This document shows, in pieces, positions 24,443 through 33,130 of a stretch of DNA of 64,000 bases. Location: the NCBI GenBank assembly GCA_049276455.1, contig JBASWL010000021.1, positions 186,001-250,000 of the forward strand, in the 5' to 3' direction. Numbering within the stretch: the first letter of the stretch is position 1; the number at the start of each line of letters is the position of its first letter. Made by a program: the position numbers and the translations under genes. Source of the DNA: Georgfuchsia sp049276455. Its GTDB lineage: Bacteria > Pseudomonadota > Gammaproteobacteria > Burkholderiales > Rhodocyclaceae. The notes under the pieces are model-generated. The model saw only the letters and a program-made list of their open reading frames with translations. It did not search any database and had not been told where the DNA came from.

Positions 24443-26251
24443 TTAGTGCGCCCCATCCACGGCTTTTGAACCGCGAGGAATGCGAACGGACTCCACCATG
24501 TGCTGGATATGCTCCGGCGGTTCCTTGGTTACCTTATCCACGGCGTAGGCCACGATAAAGTTGAATAGCGCCCCGACTGCGCCAAAGGCTTCCGGCGTGA
24601 TGCCAAAGAAGCTGTTGGCGCCACCAATTACATCCAGATACTCGGTACCCTTGACGAAGAAGATGCCCTTGTGTGCGAACACGTAGAACAGCGTGATGAA
24701 CAGGCCAGACAACATGCCGGCTATCGCGCCTTCCTTGTTCATCTTCTTGGAGAAGATGCCCATCATGATCGCCGGGAACAACGAACTGGCAGCAATACCA
24801 AAGGCCAGCGCGACAGTACCTGCCGCAAAGCCCGGTGGATTCAGACCGAGATAGCCCGCCACCAAAATCGCGCCCGCCATGGAAAGCTTGCCTGCCAGCA
24901 GTTCGCCCTTCTCAGTGATGTCGGGTTTGAACACGCCCTTGATCAGATCGTGCGAAACAGCGGAGGAGATGGCCATCAACAGACCTGCGGCTGTGGAAAG
25001 CGCCGCAGCCAGACCACCGGCTGCCACCAGAGCGATTACCCAGTTCGGCAGCAGCGCGATTTCCGGATTGGCCAGCACGATGATATCGGGGTTGACATCA
25101 AGTTCGTTGCCTTTCCAGCCAAGACCCTCGGCCTTCTGAAGAAACGCAGGATCTGTCGACTTGTCATTGTAGTACTGGATGCGACCGTCGCCATTCTTGT
25201 CCTCGAACTTGAGCAGGCCGGTTTTTTCCCAACGTTTCATCCAGTCCGGCTGTTCGGAATACACAAGGGCAGAGTCGGGCGCATAGATATCTTTGTCATT
25301 GACGAAGGCCCCCGCATTGACCGTGCCGATCAGATTGAATTTGGCCATCGCGGCAACCGCAGGCGCGGTGGTGTACAGAATCGCGATGAAGACCAACGCC
25401 CAACCCGCCGAGCTACGTGCATCCTTCACCGTCGGAACAGTAAAGAATCGCATGATGACGTGTGGCAGACCGGCGGTACCGATCATCAACGACAAGGTGT
25501 AGACGAACATGTTCAGCGTGCTGCCGGCTGTCGTGGTCGTGTACTTGCCAAATCCCAGGTCCGTCACCACCGAGTCGAGCTTGGACAGCAGGGAGACGTC
25601 CTGGCCCGTCAGATCGGCACCGAGGCCGAGTTGCGGAATCGGGTTACCGGTAAGGTGAATCGAGATGAATATCGCCGGAATGACATATGCACAGATCAGT
25701 ACGCAGTATTGGGCCACCTGGGTATAGGTAATGCCCTTCATGCCACCAAATACTGCGTACATGAACACAATGCCCATACCGACGTAGATGCCCATCTCCT
25801 TGGACACGCCCAGAAAGCGGGAGAATGCCACACCAACGCCTGTCATCTGGCCGATGATGTAGGTCAGGGATGCGATGAGCAGACAAACGACCGCGACCGC
25901 GGAAGCGGACTTCGAATAGAAGCGGTCCCCGATGAATTGCGGCACCGTAAACTTGCCGAACTTGCGCAAGTAAGGTGCCAGCAACATCGCCAGCAGCACA
26001 TAGCCGCCGGTCCATCCCATGAGGAACAGTCCACCGCCGTAGCCCATATTGGAAATCAGGCCAGCCATGGAAATGAAGCTGGCAGCTGACATCCAGTCGG
26101 CAGCGGTTGCCATGCCATTAAGGACGGGATGGACGCTACCGCCTGCAGCATAGAACTCGCTGGTACTACCGGCTCTCGCCCAGATGGCGATACCGATGTA
26201 AAGCGAAAACGATGCGGCAACGGCAAGGTAAATTGTAGTTTGCAGATCCAT
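24443..26251 (-). CDS. actP: Cation/acetate-type sodium:solute symporter
   Basis: This 602-aa inner-membrane symporter of the SSS family has about 13 hydrophobic segments. Family blocks include ADWMSAASFISMAGLISNMGYGG in the first third and the C-terminal PEAFGAVGALFNFIVAYAVDK. A roughly 90-residue hydrophilic insertion (about 305-390, with WEKTGLLKFEDKNGDGRIQYY, an EF-hand-like DKNGDGRI) is typical of the subgroup paired with DUF4212 proteins. Acetate or another short carboxylate is the likely substrate; I cannot prove which. It follows the DUF4212 gene by 13 bp. Confidence 0.88.
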   Translation of the reverse strand: MDLQTTIYLAVAASFSLYIGIAIWARAGSTSEFYAAGGSVHPVLNGMATAADWMSAASFISMAGLISNMGYGGGLFLMGWTGGYVLLAMLLAPYLRKFGKFTVPQFIGDRFYSKSASAVAVVCLLIASLTYIIGQMTGVGVAFSRFLGVSKEMGIYVGMGIVFMYAVFGGMKGITYTQVAQYCVLICAYVIPAIFISIHLTGNPIPQLGLGADLTGQDVSLLSKLDSVVTDLGFGKYTTTTAGSTLNMFVYTLSLMIGTAGLPHVIMRFFTVPTVKDARSSAGWALVFIAILYTTAPAVAAMAKFNLIGTVNAGAFVNDKDIYAPDSALVYSEQPDWMKRWEKTGLLKFEDKNGDGRIQYYNDKSTDPAFLQKAEGLGWKGNELDVNPDIIVLANPEIALLPNWVIALVAAGGLAAALSTAAGLLMAISSAVSHDLIKGVFKPDITEKGELLAGKLSMAGAILVAGYLGLNPPGFAAGTVALAFGIAASSLFPAIMMGIFSKKMNKEGAIAGMLSGLFITLFYVFAHKGIFFVKGTEYLDVIGGANSFFGITPEAFGAVGALFNFIVAYAVDKVTKEPPEHIQHMVESVRIPRGSKAVDGAH

Positions 26252-26264
26252 TTGTCGTTCCCCC

Positions 26265-26528
26265 TTAGTCTTCGTGAACGTCGAATCGGCGATCGATTTC
26301 GCCCATTTTCTTGCCGTACCAGAAAATCAGCACGATGAAGACGTATATCGAACCTTGCTGGGCAAACCAGAACCCGAGCGGATAGCCGCCGAGATGGATA
26401 CCGTTCAGCATGTCGGCAAACAGAATGCCGGCGCCGAACGAAACCAGGAACCAGATAGCCAGCATCTTGAAAATAAGCCCGAGCGTAGCCTTCCAATATC
26501 CATGCACGTCATGGGTATGTATCTGCAT
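26265..26528 (-). CDS. DUF4212 small subunit of the symporter
   Basis: This 87-aa protein with two membrane helices (about 12-38 and 48-72) belongs to the putative solute:sodium symporter small-subunit family. It contains the hallmark FGAGILFADMLNGIHLGGYPLGFWFAQQGSI, in which the last helix begins. I choose the ATG at 26526-26528 (MQIHTHDVHGYWKAT), preceded by GGAGGAG at ideal distance, over longer frame. It is always found just upstream of an ActP-like permease, as here. Confidence 0.88.
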   Translation of the reverse strand: MQIHTHDVHGYWKATLGLIFKMLAIWFLVSFGAGILFADMLNGIHLGGYPLGFWFAQQGSIYVFIVLIFWYGKKMGEIDRRFDVHED

Positions 26529-26816
26529 TGCATGCTCCTCCTTTTTGTGATTAGTTCTGATTACGGCAAACAATTACTTTTAGCAGCGAGGGCATTGTGC
26601 GCAAGTAATAATTACATCAACCTTACAAGTGACGAATCAACCACGGATGAACGACTTCTCCATCCGAAGAATGCAGTTATCACTCGCTCGGCCAGAAAAA
26701 TTGCCCGATTGCCAAAGTTGCAATCTCGAATTGATGGGTTTTTGAGTCGTTGGGACGATTCTCATGATGGCCGCGAGATTGTGCGCACAAAAAAACCCAT
26801 CAATCAGCCTTCATAC

Positions 26817-26976
26817 CTAGGGAAGCGCTGATTAAGTTCGTCATCGCGAGTCCCGCAGGGACGTGGCGATCCACAAGCGCTTGATTTTGCATGCACCATG
26901 GATTGCTTCCCGCCACGCTACGCTCGCGGCTGAAGGCTGCTCGCAATGACGGAATCGTACTTAAGTGTTTCCCTAG
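26817..26976. repeat. MITE-like element with imperfect terminal inverted repeats
   Basis: A 160-bp unit runs from CTAGGGAAGCGCTGATTAAG to CTTAAGTGTTTCCCTAG. The outer ends (CTAGGGAA / TTCCCTAG) are perfect inverted repeats, and further inside GTCATCGCGAG is matched by CTCGCAATGAC. The interior contains the GATTGCTTCCCGCCACGCTA type of sequence common to dispersed repeats in environmental proteobacteria. It encodes nothing. It sits in the 720-bp gap between the symporter subunit gene and the Nudix gene; the rest of 26574-27250 holds no credible gene. Confidence 0.65.
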
Positions 26977-27010
26977 TGTAGGGTTGCAAGTAAATAGCGG
27001 CTTATAAGTC

Positions 27011-27050
27011 CCGGGTTTGTCGTCCGCGCCTGCGCGGGAATGACGGGGGC
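27011..27050. repeat. REP-like imperfect palindrome
   Basis: The core CCGCGCCTGCGCGGGAATGA is of the dispersed repeat type built around GCGGGAATGAC. It lies 35 bp after the MITE-like element. No protein is encoded. Its extent is approximate. Confidence 0.45.
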
Positions 27051-27250
27051 TTTTTATTAAGTGTTCCGGCATGATTGTTGCAACATTGCACTAGACTGTG
27101 CCCTGACTCAGCGCGAGCGGATCAATCAGCTCGGTTACTGAAATGGGTATTGACAGATAATTAACAGAGCCAGCCTTGAAATCTATCCTCGATGCAGCGG
27201 CGTTGCCATTGCCGGTATTTCCCGAACCACATGTTCTCGCTGACAGCTGT

Positions 27251-27844
27251 TCAACCTGATGGGAAGTGCAAGCGATTTTCCAGCCAATTCAGGGCTAGTC
27301 CAGCCCATAGCGATAGCGGCCTGGATTTCTGTAACGAAAGCGCATCCGAACGAGCTAGTGCAACTGGGCGAATATCCTCATCCTCATGGGCTAACCCATG
27401 TGTGCCAATGACACGTGCAGCATCCACCGTGGCGAAATAAAGGTGCACTTTCTCGCTGGAGAGATGGGGCGCAGTAAGGTAGATACCGATCAATTCAATC
27501 GCGCTGGGTGTTAAGCCGGATTCTTCCCCGATTTCCCGCGATACTGTTTCAAACGCAGTCTTGCCAGACTCAATGCGTCCCGCAACAATATCAATCATCC
27601 AGGGATTAACCCCGGCAACATGCGCACCCGCCCGATATTCTTCAATCAAAACAACTTTGTCGACATTTGGATCGTACAGTATCGCGGCAGCAACGTTACT
27701 CCTGTGCAGAACTTCACGTGTCAAGTGGCCTGTTGTTCCACCGGCAAACCGATCATGTTCCACCGTAAGTCGTCTGAGTTCGAAAAATCCGGAGTACGCC
27801 GTCTCAGAGGCTAATATTTTCGCGTCCATTTCATCGCTGTTCAT
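27251..27844 (-). CDS. nudF: Nudix hydrolase, ADP-ribose pyrophosphatase type
   Basis: This 197-aa product hydrolyses nucleoside diphosphate sugars, probably ADP-ribose to AMP and ribose 5-phosphate. It resembles NudF: VLHRSNVAAAILYDPNVDKVV, IEEYRAGA and the Nudix box GRIESGK-x7-REIGEESGL. The first conserved Glu of the box (GX5E) is replaced by Lys, while the metal-binding REIGEE part is intact. The C terminus is also family-like (IYLTAPHLSSEKVHLYFATVD). It is transcribed leftward, 88 bp beyond the exonuclease gene. Confidence 0.82.
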   Translation of the reverse strand: MNSDEMDAKILASETAYSGFFELRRLTVEHDRFAGGTTGHLTREVLHRSNVAAAILYDPNVDKVVLIEEYRAGAHVAGVNPWMIDIVAGRIESGKTAFETVSREIGEESGLTPSAIELIGIYLTAPHLSSEKVHLYFATVDAARVIGTHGLAHEDEDIRPVALARSDALSLQKSRPLSLWAGLALNWLENRLHFPSG

Positions 27845-27932
27845 CTGTTAATTGCGGCTGAATATTTAAGCATTACCAATAGAATGCGCCAGTAATACCT
27901 AATATGCAATTAAGGAGCGCATGGCGTGACGG

Positions 27933-28640
27933 TCAACTTGCACGTTTCAGCCAGCGCTGCACCTTCTCCAGATAAAGCATGCCCCCAATGTCGTTAATGT
28001 TCTTTTTGCGTGCCTGCGCAATGGCAACTTGAAACAACTGGGCAGTGACTAACGCATCTGCGAGAGCGTTATGACGTGCATCGTTGCGAATATCAAAGCG
28101 TGCGATCCAGTGGTCCAGTGACTGATGCCTCGAAGCAAGCGCGGGATTGAGAGCAGGCATGACATAAGCCATATCAACCCAGAGATGCCTGAAGGAAAAA
28201 CCAAGATAGCGGCGCATCGCACGCTTGATCATGGTTTGGTCGTAATAGGCATGAAAAGCGATGAGCGGATCTTTGCGCATAAATTCAAGAAAGGCCAACA
28301 GTGCATCGGCAGCGAGCATGCCATCGGACTGATCCATGCCACCGATCCCGTGCACCAGAATGTTGGCCTTGTTGCTGACAATCGATTGTTGAAGCACCAC
28401 GTAAAAGCTGTCGCCCAAGACAATCCGTCTATTTACTACAGCCACCGCACCAATGGAGATGAGCCGATCTTTTGATAGATTCAACCCACTGGTTTCCACG
28501 TCCACCACGACGCAGCGCGCATTGCCAAGTACCGTGGCCTTTGTGGGATTAGGCAATTCCTGCCAGTTGGAAAGACGTTCCTGCTTCAGTAGGGACAGTT
28601 GGGGTCCATTACCCAGGAAGCTCGCCAGCCAGTGCTTCAC
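27933..28640 (-). CDS. DEDDh 3'-5' exonuclease (DnaQ-like)
   Basis: This 235-aa exonuclease of the DNA polymerase III epsilon superfamily has the Exo I motif VVDVETSGLNLSKDRLISIG (Asp and Glu), Exo II around LIAFHAYYDQTMIKRAM and Exo III ARHNALADALVTAQLF (His and Asp). No polymerase-binding tail typical of replicative DnaQ is seen. It overlaps the upstream CBS/DUF294 gene by 4 bp. This exonuclease-DUF294 pair is common near acetate permeases in proteobacteria, but the reason is not known to me. Confidence 0.87.
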   Translation of the reverse strand: MKHWLASFLGNGPQLSLLKQERLSNWQELPNPTKATVLGNARCVVVDVETSGLNLSKDRLISIGAVAVVNRRIVLGDSFYVVLQQSIVSNKANILVHGIGGMDQSDGMLAADALLAFLEFMRKDPLIAFHAYYDQTMIKRAMRRYLGFSFRHLWVDMAYVMPALNPALASRHQSLDHWIARFDIRNDARHNALADALVTAQLFQVAIAQARKKNINDIGGMLYLEKVQRWLKRAS

Positions 28641-30532
28641 GGTTGATAGTCCAGTGCCAGCCGGGCTTGCAACTTGCGTGCCTGACGGAACGATTCTTTG
28701 AGGATGCGCCGATCCAATTCGTGCAGGCTTTCCGGATCGATCAAGTTATCCAGTGCCTTGTTGCCGACGCCCTGCGTTTTGGTCTTGTCGTGATGGCGCA
28801 TGCGCAGCACCTGGATAAAAAGAAAGGCATCAATCCACGCTTCAACTTCGGCCAAATCAATTTTCATTGTGACGGCGCTTGCCCGCAAGCGTTGAATGGT
28901 GCTGGTATGTGATACACCTGAAGCCAGACTGAATATGCGGGCCGCATCGACGAACGGAGTGATGCCATTCAGCTTGAGGTCTATTGTGTTTTCATTGCCC
29001 ACCACAAAATCGCGTACCAGACCGAGAGGAGGGCGGTTTCTCATTGCATTTTCCGCCATCTGGAACAGGAAACGTTTATTGTCGCTGGCAGCACGAGTTA
29101 GCCATTGCCGCAATTCTTCGGCAATGGCTTGCGCGCCATACAGTGCACGGAAATCAAAAAAAATCGAGGCATGCAATAGTGCCTCCGGTGTGCCATTGGT
29201 GATCCAATTGTAAAAGATGCGCTTCCACTCATCGAGCGACAGGCACCATTGCGGGTTTGAGGCCATCACCTTGCCACGACACACTGGATATCCACACAAT
29301 GCCAGGGTGTCATTAACGCGTTTGGCAATGGGCAGCAATTGCTCACGCACCTTTGCCGCCGTCATGCCTTCCTGCACCGTGAAAACGAGTGCGTTGTCCT
29401 GATCAGTGTTTAGCGTCTGCTCGAATCGTCCCTCAGAACCCAACGCCATCCAGCAGAGCCGGTCAGCCAATGGTGTCGTTACGAGACTCGAGCACTCAAG
29501 CTCGACTACGCGAGAAGTAAGTAAATCGTTGAAGGTGGAAATGAACTGCGTCAGCTGCTCTGCCGCAACTCCTTGCGCCATCATGTTGTCGGCCATGCTG
29601 CGAATATCAGCGGCAGCCAGTTGCAAATCGCCAAGATTTTCTGCGTGGCGTATCGCGGATCCAAGCTGACGCAAGCCTACTCGTTGCAGAGCGAATAAAT
29701 CTTTCTCCGACACGAGACCGACCAGTCGTTCGTTCTCGACGACCAGCACATGTCTCAATTCCTGTTTGGCCATGACCAGTCCTGCCTCATAAGCCAGGGC
29801 TTGCGGCGGCAGCACGGTTAACTCTGTGGACATGACACCTATCACCGCTTGTGCCATATCGATCTGCGGTAATGCGACTCGAGTCAGCACATCCGGGAGA
29901 GTCAGGATGCCGAGTGGCCGTCCCGCTTCATCTACCGCCACCATTGACCCGATACGCGACTCATGCATCCGCTCCAACACCTCGCGCACAGAGGTTTGTG
30001 GTGCGCAAGTGACCGGAGAGCGACGAATGATGATGGAAAGGGGGCTGGACAGGGATTGTCGTTCAGCGCTTGATCGGGTGTACTGTGTCTGTATTATTTG
30101 CTTGGAGTGTTCGAGCAGATTGGCGATGCGGCGCGTACAAAAATCCCTGAACGGAACGCTAAGATTGAGCAGGGCTTCGAAATCCGTAGCCGACAATTCA
30201 TAGCAGAAAGTATCCTTGACCGCGCGATAAACGCTTGCTACCGCGCGCCGCGCCAACAGCGCTCCGAGAGGAAAGCATTCTCCTTCAGCCAATTCCGTCC
30301 AGGTATCAGCCTCGACGGCTTTTGCGACTTCCTGCTCGCCTTGCACCTTGCCCTGCTTGATAACATGGAAGCGTTCCACAACGCCTTGTTCGGGCGAAAT
30401 GATCACCTCGCCTTGCGCATAGTAGGCAAGCTGCATGCGTTCCAGCATCCACTGCAGATGCGCCTGCTCCATTTTGTTGAACGGGGCATGTGCATCAAAG
30501 AAAGTCTGCTGGGAAGAATGATTGGTGCTCAT
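28637..30532 (-). CDS. Cyclic nucleotide-binding/CBS/DUF294 nucleotidyltransferase-like protein
   Basis: This 631-aa cytoplasmic regulator has an N-terminal cNMP-binding domain (about 10-135), two CBS domains (about 165-285, with CAPQTSVREVLERMHESRIG), and a C-terminal DUF294 nucleotidyltransferase-like part. The latter has GSEGRFEQTLNTDQDNALVF near residue 368, whose TDQD matches the metal-binding acidic pair of the polymerase beta superfamily, followed by the DUF294 C-terminal helical domain. Similar proteins resemble GlnD in domain logic. It is coupled to the exonuclease gene and points toward the actP group, so control of carboxylate use is inferred. Confidence 0.87.
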   Translation of the reverse strand: MSTNHSSQQTFFDAHAPFNKMEQAHLQWMLERMQLAYYAQGEVIISPEQGVVERFHVIKQGKVQGEQEVAKAVEADTWTELAEGECFPLGALLARRAVASVYRAVKDTFCYELSATDFEALLNLSVPFRDFCTRRIANLLEHSKQIIQTQYTRSSAERQSLSSPLSIIIRRSPVTCAPQTSVREVLERMHESRIGSMVAVDEAGRPLGILTLPDVLTRVALPQIDMAQAVIGVMSTELTVLPPQALAYEAGLVMAKQELRHVLVVENERLVGLVSEKDLFALQRVGLRQLGSAIRHAENLGDLQLAAADIRSMADNMMAQGVAAEQLTQFISTFNDLLTSRVVELECSSLVTTPLADRLCWMALGSEGRFEQTLNTDQDNALVFTVQEGMTAAKVREQLLPIAKRVNDTLALCGYPVCRGKVMASNPQWCLSLDEWKRIFYNWITNGTPEALLHASIFFDFRALYGAQAIAEELRQWLTRAASDNKRFLFQMAENAMRNRPPLGLVRDFVVGNENTIDLKLNGITPFVDAARIFSLASGVSHTSTIQRLRASAVTMKIDLAEVEAWIDAFLFIQVLRMRHHDKTKTQGVGNKALDNLIDPESLHELDRRILKESFRQARKLQARLALDYQP

Positions 30533-30882
30533 GTTTGTTCCAAAGCAGTTATTCGCCGAGATGGGTTATGAACTGAGTTGTTTTGCTGTGTGAGGTGACC
30601 AAATTAAGAGGCAAGTCTACCCGTTTCCGCATAACAGCCAATAGTTGCAGAATATTCCCACACCTGTTAAAGCCACCTAAGCTATTAGTGCATGGCAACA
30701 GGGCGTTACTGCTGGTAATGGGCAATGCACTTGTCTTCCCTGTTTTCAGAGATAGCAGTGATCACTTGCCCAAACACATTGGGCGCTGCCCTGTAGATTA
30801 TCAATCAAGAAATCCGGATAGCCGCTGATCATGGAGATTGCCATGCTAGACTTTATAAAACCCGAAGAGGGAGCAGGTTCAT
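30533..30882. other. Divergent intergenic region
   Basis: This 350-bp region lies between the leftward DUF294 gene and the rightward response regulator and must hold both promoters. I see no credible gene, no consensus promoter and no FNR- or sigma-54-type site. A GAGGGAGCAGG Shine-Dalgarno region precedes the response regulator. Confidence 0.5.
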
Positions 30883-31563
30883 ATGCGAGTGCTGCTTGCC
30901 GAAGATGATGCAATCATTGCAGATGCGATTGTGCGTGTGTTGCACAAATCCGGTTATGCGGTCGATCATGTCGCAACTGGCAGCGAAGCAGATACAGCAT
31001 TGCTGTCAGGGCAATTTGATCTGTTGATCCTCGACCTCGGATTGCCAAGGTTGCCTGGCATCGATGTTCTCAGGCGCCTGCGGGGCCGGAAATCTCCGCT
31101 GCCGGTGATTATTCTGACGGCTCAGGATGGCATCGAGGATCGCGTGCGCGGCCTTGATGCGGGTGCCGACGACTACCTCACCAAACCCTTTGCGCTACCA
31201 GAACTCGAGGCTCGCGTCAGAGCGCTTACGCGGCGTGGCACGGGGCTGCCGACGCGTATTGAATTTGGCCCACTGGTCTACGACCAGACTGAACACACCG
31301 TGACGACGCAGGGCCAGTTGCTCGAACTCTCGGCGCGCGAGATCGGAGTGCTGGAAGTCTTGCTGCTGCGCGCGGGTCGTTTGGTGAGCAAGGACCAACT
31401 TGTCGAGCATCTGTGCGGCTGGGGAGACGAGGTGAGCACCAATGCCATCGAGGTTTATGTACATCGCCTGCGCAAGAAGCTCGAACCCCTTGGTATCCAC
31501 ATCGCTACGCTGCGGGGACTCGGCTACTGCATCGAAAAACCCGCAACAACTTCTGACAGATAG
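30883..31563 (+). CDS. OmpR-family response regulator (TctD-like)
   Basis: This 226-aa DNA-binding regulator has a receiver domain at 1-120 (pocket AEDD, phospho-acceptor Asp51 in LLILDLGLPRLPG, Lys in YLTKPFALPE) and an OmpR/PhoB winged-helix domain (EFGPLVYD...LSAREIGVLEVLLLRAG...EVYVHRLRKKLEP). The stop TAG overlaps the GTG start of the kinase gene by one base. With its kinase it resembles the TctD/TctE pairs that control carboxylate transporters, and an MHS-type transporter gene follows. Confidence 0.92.
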   Translation: MRVLLAEDDAIIADAIVRVLHKSGYAVDHVATGSEADTALLSGQFDLLILDLGLPRLPGIDVLRRLRGRKSPLPVIILTAQDGIEDRVRGLDAGADDYLTKPFALPELEARVRALTRRGTGLPTRIEFGPLVYDQTEHTVTTQGQLLELSAREIGVLEVLLLRAGRLVSKDQLVEHLCGWGDEVSTNAIEVYVHRLRKKLEPLGIHIATLRGLGYCIEKPATTSDR

Positions 31564-33011
31564 TGAAACGTCGGCTCGGCCATCTGCATTTTGCCTTCAA
31601 TTCGCTGCTCGGCGAAATTCTGCTGTGGTTGATGGCGCTGATGCTGTTTCTATGGGTGCTTGGTGTTGTGACCACATACCAGGTCGCGAGTAACGTTGCC
31701 AACCGCCCTTATGATGAGAAATTGGCTGGAGACGTGGCGATACTGTTGCAACACGTCCGCTTTGAAAACGGTCAGACCAAGGTGAAGTTGCCGAGAGAAG
31801 TCGAGGACTTGATGCGGGCTGAGGCCCAAGATCATATCTACCTTCAGGTTCTTGGCCCCACGACCGAGTTGATTTTTGGTGATGCCAATATGCCATGGAT
31901 CGACGCTTCGGATTCCGGAGATTATGGGGTTACCTTCTATCGCAATGACGAAGTCCTCGGCGAGGAAATGCGCATAGCATACAGGCTTCAGTCTTTGGCG
32001 GAGGGTGTTCCCCCGGTATTGGTTCAGGTTGGCGAAACGCTAAAGAAACGCAAGACACTTGCTGCCATCGTCGCATCCGGTGTCATCGTACCACAGCTGA
32101 TTATTGTGCCGGTCGCTGTGCTGCTGGTTTACCTCGCCCTGATGCGCGGCATCACGCCATTGCAGCGATTGCAGGAGGATTTGCGGCGGCGGCGGCCATC
32201 GAATCTGGCACCCATCGATGTTGAGGGTATTCCAGATGAAATACGCCCGCTGATCGAGGCGTTGAACGACGTAATGGCGCGACTCGATTCCACACTCGGC
32301 GCGCAGCAGCGTTTCATCGCCGATGCTGCGCATCAACTGAAGACGCCACTGACGGGTTTGCGTTCGCAAATAGAGCTTATCCAGGGCGAGAGCCGGCCCG
32401 AAGTGATGGCGCACAGCCTGCGCCACATTGCCCAGGGCGCGGAAAATCTATCGCGCCTGGTACAGCAACTGCTGACGCTGACGCGTGCTGAGGCGATTGC
32501 CGATCGCGGCGCCACGTTCGAGACGGTCGACCTGAATCTGCTGGCGCGTGATGTAGCCAGCGAATGGGCGGTCAAGGCGCTGGTCAAGCGCATCGATCTG
32601 GGGTTCGAGCCTGCCAAGGGAAATATGCAGATTTCAGGTATGCCAGTGTTGTTGCGCGAAATGCTCAGTAACCTTGTCGACAACGCCATCAAATATACGC
32701 CCTCAGGTGGCTGGGTGACAGTACGCACGCGCGACGGAGAAGAACCTCTGCTCGAAGTGGAGGATTCCGGGGCCGGCATTCCCGCTGACGAGCGGCCGAA
32801 GGTGTTTGACCGCTTCTATCGAGTGCTGGGCCAGGAATCGGACGGTAGCGGCCTGGGGCTGGCCATCGTCAAGGAGATTGCCGAACTGCATCAGGCCACG
32901 GTCTCGATTGCCAATACCCGCGCGAAAACGGGTATCCGCGTAGGTGTCACCTTTCCGCCAGCGGAAGGTGCGCGCCCGGTTGCGGTAGAGGTCCCGTCTG
33001 TAAGTCCTTAG
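31563..33011 (+). CDS. Sensor histidine kinase (TctE-like, 2CSK_N sensor)
   Basis: This 482-aa inner-membrane kinase has TM1 at about 17-40, a periplasmic domain with NVANRPYDEKLAGDVAILLQ typical of the 2CSK_N family, TM2 at about 165-190 and a short HAMP-like linker. HisKA follows with FIADAAHQLKTPLTGLRSQI (phospho-His), then HATPase with LVDNAIKYTPSGG, DSGAGIPADE and GSGLGLAIVKEI. Translation starts at GTG 31563, overlapping the regulator's stop. It likely senses the substrate of the transporter encoded 119 bp downstream. Confidence 0.92.
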   Translation: MKRRLGHLHFAFNSLLGEILLWLMALMLFLWVLGVVTTYQVASNVANRPYDEKLAGDVAILLQHVRFENGQTKVKLPREVEDLMRAEAQDHIYLQVLGPTTELIFGDANMPWIDASDSGDYGVTFYRNDEVLGEEMRIAYRLQSLAEGVPPVLVQVGETLKKRKTLAAIVASGVIVPQLIIVPVAVLLVYLALMRGITPLQRLQEDLRRRRPSNLAPIDVEGIPDEIRPLIEALNDVMARLDSTLGAQQRFIADAAHQLKTPLTGLRSQIELIQGESRPEVMAHSLRHIAQGAENLSRLVQQLLTLTRAEAIADRGATFETVDLNLLARDVASEWAVKALVKRIDLGFEPAKGNMQISGMPVLLREMLSNLVDNAIKYTPSGGWVTVRTRDGEEPLLEVEDSGAGIPADERPKVFDRFYRVLGQESDGSGLGLAIVKEIAELHQATVSIANTRAKTGIRVGVTFPPAEGARPVAVEVPSVSP

Positions 33012-33130
33012 TAAGCATGTCTTCCTACGATGTCATCATCGGCGAAGTAGGTGATGCACGAATGTGTTTTTTTCTTGCCACACACAGCATGCCGGCGAAA
33101 AATTAATACCAATTACAGGAGCGAGAAAAT

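Noticed and set aside
24671..26089. 472-codon frame opposite actP
   Set aside because: Shadow of the symporter gene: His-, Gln- and Arg-rich product with no recognisable domain.
26274..26831. 185-codon frame crossing the DUF4212 gene and the adjacent gap
   Set aside because: It is antisense to the DUF4212 gene over most of its first half, the rest is noncoding and reaches into the MITE-like repeat.
30583..30828. 81-codon frame between the DUF294 and response-regulator genes
   Set aside because: No ribosome-binding site, no family resemblance and basic, irregular composition; the region is better explained as a divergent promoter gap.
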